Below, piece after piece: positions 50,258-58,989 of a stretch of DNA of 64,000 nucleotides (positions are counted from its first letter, which is position 1; each line of letters begins with the position of its first letter). The notes beneath the pieces were generated by a model, which was not told where the DNA came from, did no database searches, and was given only the letters and a program-made list of their open reading frames with translations. The stretch covers positions 444,718-508,717 of the forward strand of contig JACDOX010000368.1 of NCBI GenBank assembly GCA_014549065.1. Reading direction: 5' to 3'. The position numbers and the translations under genes were made by a program. The DNA is from Cardinalis cardinalis. Taxonomy: Eukaryota > Chordata > Aves > Passeriformes > Cardinalidae.

Positions 50258-51725
50258 CTGCAGTGGGGTATTTTCCTTTGAATACACATCAGAAGCACCG
50301 AAATGTGAATACGTCCAGCCTTTGGAAAATGTGTATCAAATAAGCCAAGATAACGTCACCTACAGGCAGATTTTGTACCACAGTGGATGTACAAACTGGA
50401 ACTGGAAGGAAGCAAAGGAAGCAAGCTGTGTAAGCTGCAAATCCCAACGTCCTGCAGCACCGATCAATCCTCAGAACAAATCCAAGTGGAACTCACCCAT
50501 TGGATTCGTGCATAAATCCTTTATCTGTTTAGGATTTTTAAAAGTTGTGAGATATTTTTAAGGAAAATGGTTGTGTAAAATCTACCCTCACACTGGCGGG
50601 CATGGAGAGCTAGATTGTGGCTCAGGTGACTTCCCAGCCTGCTGGCTGGCAGCCCTTGCTGCCAAGGAACACGTGGAGATCCTTGAGCTCTTCCAGAGGA
50701 TACGAGAGAAAGGGGTGAGGTTTAGACAAACAGACACCTTCCGTTATAAATACACCTACACCTACACTTTTATAATTTTGTTTTGAGAACTGGGATCAAA
50801 TGTTAGGAAGGCAGGAGCCACTGGCCATCCCAAGGGACAACTCTGGCTGCTCTTAACTGGTCACACAAGGCTGGACTCCAGCTCCAGGCTCACACCAACT
50901 CTAGCTGTGTTGGAAGAGGTGCTGCAGGTCAAACTTCTGAGTGACCTTTGGGGAATGTCCAGGAGGGATGCCCTGGGCTCTGTGCAGAATTCCTTTCCCA
51001 GCCCAGTAGCTCTGCAGTCTGTCCATATAACCCAGTGAATACTGTGGTGCGTGGAAAGTTTATTTCCCTTAAGGCAGCTTTCCTTTCTCCTCTTTCCCTA
51101 CTCCTATGGTTTTGATTCTTTTGTAAGGCAAATCTAGAGAGGGCTTTGTCATTTCAAACAGGAATACACACACACTCTTTCTCTTTCCACCTTTGCAACA
51201 CGGGCAGTGTTGTACAAAGGATGCAGTATTACTTCTGACAACAGAGCTGTGGTAGAAAATGACCATGTGTGTTTTTATCCCGCCCCACCCAAAGAGATTT
51301 AGTCATAGTGTTGGAAATTGAAAGAGATTTTTTTTTAAGGCTTGGCTGTTACTGAGTCTTTTGGAAGAGAAAAGCTCCCATGTGGTGTTTAGAGGACAGC
51401 ACATTATCAGACACTGTCTGTATCTCTGTTTTCTCAAGCTCTAGGTGTGTGTTTCTGATGACCAGTGGTCACAAATTCATTGGAAACCCAAGCTATTTTT
51501 GAAGAGAATTATATGGTTTTTATCTAGCTCTGGTCAGTTATCCATCTTCTGTAACAAGGGTCTGATATTTGAGCTTGTCACTAAAATTTCAAGAGATGAA
51601 AATCAACAGCCTTGAAAAATATTTCAGGTTTTTTGTTTTGTTTTGGTTGGTTGTTTTTTTTATTATTATTTTTTTAGCAGTTACAAAAGTAATTTAACAA
51701 AAATAAAATCAGAAAGTAGTCTATT
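50258..51725 (+). other. ZMYM4: ZMYM4 3' UTR (inferred)
   Basis: This is sequence from the stop codon to the first good polyadenylation context. AATAAA at 51702-51707 follows a T-rich upstream element and precedes a GT-rich stretch (gttgtgtactcgg). Frames such as 50211-50561 are out of frame with ZMYM4 and not supported as genes. Confidence 0.7.
51702..51707 (+). terminator. ZMYM4 polyadenylation signal AATAAA
   Basis: A canonical hexamer with a T-rich region upstream and GT-rich sequence 10-30 bp downstream. It is the first such context after the ZMYM4 stop. Later sites could also be used. Confidence 0.7.
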
Positions 51726-54700
51726 GACGTTGTGTACTCGGTAGTCCTGTCCCTGCCTGTAACAGATTTCACTGATGTATTTTTTAATACAGAAAATTAT
51801 GTGAAAAGTAAAACCTGCCCCTGATTCTGTCTGACCAAAGCCCATCTGTGTCTGTCATTTCTGAGCAAAGGTTCTGCTTTCTCCATGGCCTGGCAGGGGG
51901 AGATGTTTTGACCACTCCTCAGCACAGGGATGCTCCTGCAGGCTCAGTTCTTGCTCCATGAGCACCAACCTGCCCCTCCCCATTGCTACACTGAACAGTG
52001 ACATTGCAGGCACAGTGGTTTGGATTGGGAAGGTTCAGGGAAAACAAAATCATGCTGGAAAGATCAGTTTGTAGGGGATTAAGAATGTCTGAGATGTGTC
52101 TGCTGCTCACAGGTNTGCCCAGAGCCTCGGTGGCACAGGGGAGGCCCCAGGAATTCCTGTGTCTCCTGGGCAGCTGCTGGGGGTGCTCCCTCCTTCCCTG
52201 ACCCCCTGGGAATGAGCAAGGCAGCAGTGAGGACAGGCTCTGGGGAGGGCAGGATGGGGATGGTGTGAAAAATAATCCCAAAGCTGAGTGTTCCTTAATA
52301 GACCTTAACAGAAATATTCCCATAGAATAGCGTAGGATGTTTGTACCTTATGAGAAACACTTTTCTTCCTCTGAACATCCTCACTGTTTCTTGTCTGGGA
52401 ACACCTTAATTGTGGTCAATTTTTTTTGCAGGCACTGAGAATGAAAGATAGGCAAGTGAAATCACTTTAACTTTCACTGGCTGAGAGCAGAGTTGTTAAA
52501 CATTGTGTAAACTCCTTTGGTGTGGTGGCTGTGACATGAGAAACATTTCATTGCAGTTCCATGGTAATAATTAACACAGTAAGTAGTTTTAGTTTCTATT
52601 TCACTTCTGCTTGGAAGCCCTTTGGCAATGGTTTGTTTTTCCCAGGGTCTGCCTGGGCTGTTTTTGCCTCTTGAGGGATTTCTTGTCAGCTCAACTCAAG
52701 TTCACACAGATAACAGAAGAAGGATTACCTTGAAGGATTAAAGTATATACAAATTACACACACAGGCTCAAAGTTCTGAACACAATCTTGTTGGTAATCA
52801 ACATTTCTGACTGCTGAGCGCACAACATTTATTGAAATATTCTTTTAAACAAAAAAAAAATCATGCTGTATCCTGCTCAATCCCAGAATTAACTGGGCTG
52901 GAAAAGTCCTTTGGGGTCATCAGGTCCAAGTGAGACCAGCTTGTCAACCAGGCCATGGCACTGAGTGCCACATCCAGTCTTAAACTGTAGTTTCAGTGTG
53001 GACAGAGAAGCAATAANGATGGGTGTGAGAGAGAAAAATGGAAAACTTCCTGCTCCAGGGTTCCAGCAGCTCCCAGTGCAGGAGGTGCTCAGTGCAAACC
53101 TGCTGCTCCATCCTGGCTTCAGTTCACTAAAGAAGGGAACTGAGGGCATGCTGGAAACCACAGAACTGGGTGCAAAAGGAAGTTAAATTACCTTGGGAAT
53201 TATTCTGCCATCTACTGCTAAAAAAAACACTCCAGGATTTCTCTGGAATAGTTTCCAACTCCTTGGAGGCTTAAAACAGCAGCAAAGTCCCTCTTCACGT
53301 GTCCCCAGCTGTGCTGCTGCCTCAGTGCCAGGGCTGGCAGAGGTGACTCACAGGAATGTGCAATAAAGTCATTGGTTTTTTGGTAACAATCTCAGCAACT
53401 CCCCAGCCCCCTGAGCAGCAATTCCACTGTTGCCTTGACAGCCAAAGAACCCAGAGCAAATGCTTGTGCACCCAGTGCTTACTGTGCTCGTAACCCTGGC
53501 GTGGCTGGAACTTTGCTCCCCTCAGCACAACAGGTTCCTCCCCATTCTTCCTTGGCCTCTTGACCTTTTTAAACCTTCCAGAGGCAAAACAAAGATTTGC
53601 TGCCTTCATTAAAGAGCTGCTCCCTGGCAGNACTTCCCCTGTAGCATCATCAGCCTTGTAAGATGCTATGTAAGAAATAAGTTTTGAGCCTTTTGAGTTC
53701 CCAAGCATTAACTGTTGGGTTTTTTTCNTTTACCTGTGTATGAGCACCAAGTCTGTAAAAATCACAGACCATTGCTGAAGAGAAAGGCTAGAAGGAGTTT
53801 TGGGAGCACTGAAATGGGTGTGTTGTGCCTCTGAGAGCTGCAGGTCTTGTCTCATGTTGCCAGAACTTTACACCTGCAATGGGTGACGTGACAGAGGAGT
53901 CCCCATGGGATCCCCTCCTTTGCCTTACAGGGAAATCCCTTTGCTCCAGCACCACAGAGCTGGGCAGGCAGGACTGACTCTGCTTTTGCATCTTCCCCAG
54001 GAGGAAGCAATTGGTTTGGAAATGATGAGGAGGTCAAATGGTTTTGCACAATATTACTGTATTTNTTAGGAAGTTATCCTCAGCCTTTTTTTAGGTGGAT
54101 TTTTTTAAACTAAAGAAGAAATCACTCATTTAGTCTGACCACTGGCACCAATTTCTTCCAGCAGCAGAGCTATAAGAACTTGCCTTTTATCTTCANTTTC
54201 CCCACCAAAATCCCAAGGAGTGCATTCCAGAAGTTTTCTGTTGCCTTGTGCTTTCAGAGGGAACAATTTTGGACTTGTCAGGAGGAGCAGGTGGCAGAAG
54301 AGCTGTTGCAAGGTGCTGGGAATGTGCTCTGGGGAGGCAGGTAATTGATGGTACATGGCAAAACACTAATATAGATATTAAGTCCCTAAGATTAATGGTG
54401 TTATATTCCAAACATCTCACAGAGGAGGTCCTTGGTGCTCAGCCACTGACACCAGTGCTGGCTCTGCTCCAGGGAGTGTTGCACAGATGCAGAATGGTTT
54501 TTAAAGTCATAAAGGCTCAAAAGAACTTGGGCAGCTTGGATTCCTCTAGGCACAGAGCTGAAATGTCCATTGGACATCACATTGCCTAAGCTGATGGATT
54601 TCCAGCAGACATTCAGCTTTTATTAAAGAAACAAGACCTGGGATACCTGACTTTCACCTCTCAGATGGGAGAAGGGAATTTATGACAATGAAACAGTGAA

Positions 54701-55744
54701 GTTAAAGCTTTACGCCCCACATCTCAAAATGAATCCCAAGAACATTGTTTTAATCTTGGAAAATCCAGGTGGATGTGGGCAGCACAAGCCACACACCCCA
54801 GCTTGGTAGTCTTGATTCTTAGTCAGCCTTTGGATGTGTCAACAGAGGCTTTTTATCCTCTCTTCTGCATATTTATAGCATAAACAGCCAGAGCAATTTG
54901 CAAAGATCTTTTTGACCTGCTGGGAGCCAGGTTGCAGCTTTGGAGGGAAGGGTGAGGGTGGTGGCACCTGAACTTTCTCCCCAGCTAAGCCCCAAACTCA
55001 CCCCCAGCACACATTCCCGCCACTCCTGAGGGTCAATGACGCCTCATGTCTTGTCCCTTCCANTCTGTACCTGGGTTGTACCCTCTGTAAATTGGCCAGA
55101 CTTTCCTACCTCGTTTGGGCATTATCAGGCAGAATTCCACAGGNTGCTTTGCAGCCCCGTGATGAAAGGTGCTATAAAACTGCAAAGTGTTAATTCAGAT
55201 GTAACTAGGNCAGCAGTGCATCATTACCTATATTAAACAGACATTTTCTAANACNAGAATTTATAGAGTTCAATGTATGGTATTCAGAAGTGAATTATTG
55301 AGACCCTCAAAANAGTTTTTGTTTCAATCATATCTGTATTCTGGAAAAGTGATTAAAAACCTTTAACCTTTAATAAAAGAGTGCAGCCATCTCCTTTCCT
55401 CTATGATGTTGGAATTTAAAAGCAGTTCACAAACCAGTACACAGTTTGGAAGCAGAGTCTCACAGATTTCGTATGGGGAGGGCTCAGCAGTTTCTAAGCC
55501 GCAGTTAAAATTGCAGCTGATCACCTGCACAGCAGCACCTGGTGGATCCCACCTGGTGTTCCCACTCCCACTGGGTTCTGTTCCTCTGGCGTGGGCTGGA
55601 ACTTCTCCCCTGCCCCAGACTGAGTGCAGGGGAACTGGGGCAGCATCAGCGAGCAGGGCAGTGCTGGGGACTGAGCATCCCCTGTGCCCTGTCCCCCTCC
55701 AATGCCGCCATCACCCAAGAGAGCAGCCACACACAGACACCAAC
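51726..55744. other. ZMYM4-ISG12 cluster intergenic region
   Basis: It holds one CR1 fragment (52880-52992) and otherwise sequence I do not recognise. A minus-strand frame at 53708-53483 ends at a good donor (CACA|gtaagc) and is noted as a finding, but it has no identified homologue. Clustered single Ns lie at 55063-55313. Confidence 0.65.
52880..52992 (-). mobile_element. CR1 LINE fragment
   Basis: The plus strand contains gggctggaaaagtcctttgg, ggtcatcaggtccaagtgag and gagtgccacatccagtctta, a reverse-complement CR1 segment. Confidence 0.75.
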
Positions 55745-55764
55745 NCTGCTGCAAGCAAAGCACA

Positions 55765-55770
55765 TTTATT
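55765..55770 (-). terminator. Polyadenylation signal of the 98-codon ISG12-like gene
   Basis: The plus-strand tttatt is AATAAA on the minus strand, about 225 bp downstream of the TGA at 55993. It gives a short 3' UTR of the expected size. Confidence 0.75.
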
Positions 55771-55992
55771 GGCTTCAGGGAAATCACTGCTCAAAGCAAT
55801 CCAAAGCTTTTAAAAGGGGAGGCAAAGATCTGAGGGGTCTGTGGGGGTTTCCCAGCACCTGCATTGTGCATGGCAAGGCTTTGGGATCACGAACCTGCTT
55901 TGTTTCTATTGGGTTGCTTGTCTGGAGCTTTCTCCTCCTCATGTCTGTCACCTGAGTTACTTTTTCTTGGGTTTGTCACTTGGAGGTTTCTT

Positions 55993-56072
55993 TCACTTGG
56001 ACAGCAAGGCACCACTTATTACACCAGCTGAGCCCAGCCCAACTTTGGCACCAAGAGAGAGACCTGCAGCTC
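55993..56072 (-). CDS. ISG12-like gene, exon 4 (C terminus)
   Basis: 80 nt including TGA (55995-55993). Acceptor gtctttgcag. It encodes GAAGLSLGAKVGLGSAGVIS, GALLSK. Confidence 0.9.
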
Positions 56073-57932
56073 CTGCAAAGACAAATTGAGATGTGAAGCT
56101 TCAGGAGCATCAAGGCTGCCTGCTGAGGGACCGAGCACTGGGCACAGCCAGCCAAGGGCTCCTCCTGGGCACAGACTTTGGANCAATTCAGNCCAGGGAG
56201 GGGTTAAAGGGCNGCTCTGGCCCTACAGCCAGCGTGTNTTCCCTGCCATGGAGATGAAGCCCAGCTCCCCTGCCCTCCCCACTCACCGACGGACTGCAGC
56301 ACAGCCACGGTGCTGCCCGCAGCCACNCCGCCGCCNTTGGCGATGGCAGCTGCCGACATCATCTTGGCAGCGATGGAGCCGGCGGCGATNCCGGCACTGG
56401 TGAAACCCAGCGCNNCNANGCNCANNGGGANNCCANCNAGTNNCANTCCTGCANGGAGGACAGAGCAGTGTTAGGGTGCTCTCTGTGAGCCCCATCTCCC
56501 CCTGCCACCTGCACCAGAACCGGCCTCCCCAAAAGCAGCCAGGGAGCAGAGCGGGGAGCGAGGGCTGGGGCTGCAGGGACGGGGACAGCCCTGGGCGGCA
56601 GGAGAGGAGCAGCGTGCAGGGCTGCAGCAGCGTGCAGGGCACAGGGGGCAGCCAGAATTCCATTCCAGGAGGGTCAGAGCTGCCCCTCTTCCTCCCACCA
56701 ACTCTCCCCAGCCCTGGTACTTGCAGCCCCCAGCCCAGTCCAGTCCCCAAGACCACTCGGGGCTGGGACAGGGCAGTGAACCCGAGCACTGCTCATCCAG
56801 TGCCAGACCCTCACCTGCTCCCACTGCGGCTCCAATGACAGTTCTAATGCCATTCCCATTCTTCCCTGAGAAAGAAAATGGCAGGAGGGGAGGAAGGACA
56901 TGAGCATGGACAGCAAAGCTCCCCTGACCAGCAGCAGCTCCTCCATCCTCCCCCTGCCTTCAGCCCCTGAAGACCCCTGGGAAGAGGCCACTGGAGGGGT
57001 GGGTCCCAGTGCTCCCCTCAGATTGGGAGGAACAGGGAGAAGGGGCACAGCCCAGAGTGCTCACCCACCCTGTCGTGCCCTGTTTGCCCTGCCCTGACTG
57101 CCACAGCCACCTACGTGGAACTGCATGGGACACACAGCATATGTCAGCCCAGTCTGNCCCCTGCACTGCCCAGATGGCCCCTGTGCCCACAGCCACCACT
57201 GAGCACGGAGCTCCTCGTGTTTAGATCTATGGCCAACCCATGTGTGCCTCAGACCCAGAGCCCCTCAGTGGCTGGAGGATGCTCAGGATGGTGTTTTGGN
57301 GGTGGCTGCCCTTTGTGGGTGATGGGATGCTCCAGGATGCAGTCGAGGCTCAGTGGTTTGGGCTGTGGGGGCACCTGGAAGGCTGCACCCCTCTCAGGGT
57401 CTCCTCAGTCTGTGCCGAAGAGTTGACCTACAATGAGCTCTGCTCCCTTTGCACACCCAGCCCCTTTCTGCTCTGCCTTTCTGTCTCTAGCCACTGCTGC
57501 CAGTGGACACAGCAGTTCTTGCCACAGAGCACTCACCTCCCTGCACAGCCCCTGATCCCCTCAGCCCCAGCCTGAGCAGGTCCTGGCTCTTCCCACCACA
57601 TTGGGTTGGATCCCTTTCCCACACTTTTGGCACATTCAGACCAGGGATGGCTTCAAGGGCTGCTTTGGCTTCAGAGTAAGCCCAGGGTACAACCGCGTGT
57701 GCCAGCCAGCACAGCCCAGCCCATCTGCAATAAGGCCCCTCTCAGCTGGAGCCCAGAGCCCTGTGCCAGGCAGGGCAGGGTCCCAGAGGCAGCAGCAGCT
57801 CTCCCAGCTCCGCCCTCCTTCAGCCCTGCAGATGCCCGGGAGGAGAGGGGAGNAGGGCGAACCCCAGGCCAGGGTCCCTGTGCCCCCCTCAGGACCCCGG
57901 CCCCCACCCCAGGAACCTCCCAGCTTACCCAT
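55993..57932 (-). CDS. IFI6/IFI27-like interferon-inducible protein (ISG12 family), complete four-exon gene
   Basis: Proteins of this family are small, very hydrophobic and interferon-induced. They sit in mitochondrial or ER membranes and modulate apoptosis and virus replication. Minus-strand exons are 57932-57929 (ATG G), 56865-56815, 56448-56287 and 56072-55993 (TGA). All junctions are phase 1 with GT-AG borders, total 297 nt, 98 codons plus stop. It begins MGKNGNGIRTVIGAAVGAG. The ISG12 core in exon 3 reads ALGFTSAGIAAGSIAAKMMS and ends TVAVLQSVG. Exon 4 encodes AAGLSLGAKVGLGSAGVISG and ALLSK. The first part of exon 3 (56404-56448) is riddled with N, so about 11 residues are uncertain. Whether it is IFI6 or IFI27L2 cannot be decided here. 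Confidence 0.9.
56287..56448 (-). CDS. ISG12-like gene, exon 3 (core motif)
   Basis: 162 nt from acceptor tgcag to donor GTCG|gtgagt. It holds the diagnostic GFTSAGIAAGSIAAKMMSAA core. Eighteen Ns fall in the exon, 14 of them in the first 45 nt, and one more lies 6 bp outside the acceptor. Confidence 0.88.
56449..56640. repeat. Duplicated intron block, copy 1
   Basis: It is almost identical to 61513-61690, with only a few differences by eye over about 180 bp (for example aggacagagcagtgttaggg in both). It lies in intron 2 of the 98-codon gene. Confidence 0.92.
56815..56865 (-). CDS. ISG12-like gene, exon 2
   Basis: 51 nt, acceptor ttttctttctcag, donor GCAG|gtgagg. It encodes GKNGNGIRTVIGAAVGA. 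It shares flanking intron sequence with the exons at 61867-61808 and 59149-59099, so the three are exon paralogues. Confidence 0.88.
57110..57710. repeat. Segmental duplication, copy 1 (intron 1 of the 98-codon gene)
   Basis: It matches 60660-61400 in the same order (gcccctcagtggctggagga, gctgccctttgtgggtgatg, ggctcttcccaccacattgg), with an offset of about 3690 bp. Confidence 0.9.
57929..57932 (-). CDS. ISG12-like gene, coding part of exon 1
   Basis: Only ATG plus one G precede donor gtaagc. The leader upstream (57933-58015) is similar to that at 62160-62255, which supports this start. Confidence 0.82.
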
Positions 57933-58432
57933 GGTCGTCTGGGCGGGAGCGAGATCTGCGATGAGTCTGCACTAATCCCGGTACCTTGGGGAACGAGAAC
58001 AAGATTATTTTNCTGCCCACCACACCCAGAACAACCCGGAACAGTGCGGGACACAGGGCAGGGATCAGCCCGGTCTGTCACCTGCCGCCAGCACAAGGTG
58101 AATCAAACAGAGTTCATAACAAACTCACCCACTGCCTTGCCAGCCCTTCCCTGTGCAGGGGGAGAGGAAGCAGGGCTGGCAGCAGTGCCCTCTGCAATCC
58201 TTTCCTGGAGCACAGCAAGTCCCAGGGTGCTCAGCAGGTACCCGGGCCCCGGCTGCACACCCACCACCACTACAGCCCCTCCTCAATGCACTTCTGCTTT
58301 TGGGGCACCCATTGCTCCTACAGCTCTTTAGAGGGTGCCCAGCTGCTGGGGCTTCCCAGCGCCTACCAGGCTGCCTGGCAAGGATCTTGGGATCAGGCAT
58401 CTGCTTGGCTTCCCTTGGGAAGTCACAAAGAA

Positions 58433-58640
58433 TGACAGAATGAACTAGGCTGCAAAAGACCTTTGAGATCATCTAGTCCAACCTATGACCGAACACCCCC
58501 TCATCAAATAAACCACAGCACTGATGCCACCTCCAGTGTCTTCTTAAACATGTCCAGGGATGGTGACTCCACCACCTCCATGGGCAGACAATGTCAGTGC
58601 CCAATCAGTCTTTCAGTGAAGAATTTTTTTTCTGATGTCT
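58433..58640 (-). mobile_element. CR1 LINE 3' fragment abutting the acidic-tail frame
   Basis: On the plus strand it reads agaatgaactaggctgcaaa, gagatcatctagtccaacc, tggtgactccaccacctcca and tcagtgaagaattttt, a reverse-complement CR1 end. Its 5' truncation point is between 58635 and 58665, where the open frame of the neighbouring exon stops. Confidence 0.88.
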
Positions 58641-58989
58641 CACTCAAACTTCCCATGAACTTTACCTGGATTATCCCCATCCTTGGGACCATTGTCAGGA
58701 CCATCATCACGGCCATTCCCAGGACCGCCCCCAGGACCATCCTCAGGACCATCCCCATCCTTGGGTTTGTCACCATGATGTGTCTCATCCCAGGATTTCT
58801 CATCTGAATTTCTCTCCTTCATGGGCTCATCACCAGGAGTTGTGTGCTCCTCAGATTTCTCATCCAAAAGTGTCTCCTCCTTGGGTTCCTCCTCTGGAGT
58901 TGGCTTCATCTTGGACATCTTGGCAGAGTCTCCTGCACCGAGTGACAGCAGGATAGATGTCAGCCCAGTTTTGGCACCAAGAGAGAAAC
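58640..58989 (-). CDS. Acidic repeat-tail exon
   Basis: The open frame reads GFSLGAKTGLTSILLSLGAG, then DSAKMSKMKPTPEEEPKEET and repeats rich in Asp, Glu, Lys, Gly and Pro. Two 60-bp units begin DEKS (58864-58805 and 58804-58745). Seven 12-bp units of the DGPE/DGPG/NGPK type follow at 58753-58670. The stop codon TGA (58642-58640) lies at the edge of the CR1 element. A GTAAAG donor at about 58669 is an alternative end. Confidence 0.6.

Noticed and set aside
50211..50561. 116-codon frame overlapping the ZMYM4 stop
   Set aside because: It is out of frame with the conserved C terminus DIELSD and lies in the 3' UTR.
54248..54589. 113-codon plus-strand frame
   Set aside because: No domain, no splice or promoter context, single frame by chance.
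57606..58331. 241-codon plus-strand frame
   Set aside because: Antisense to exon 1 of the ISG12-like gene, no ATG-supported domain, composition typical of GC-rich shadow frames.
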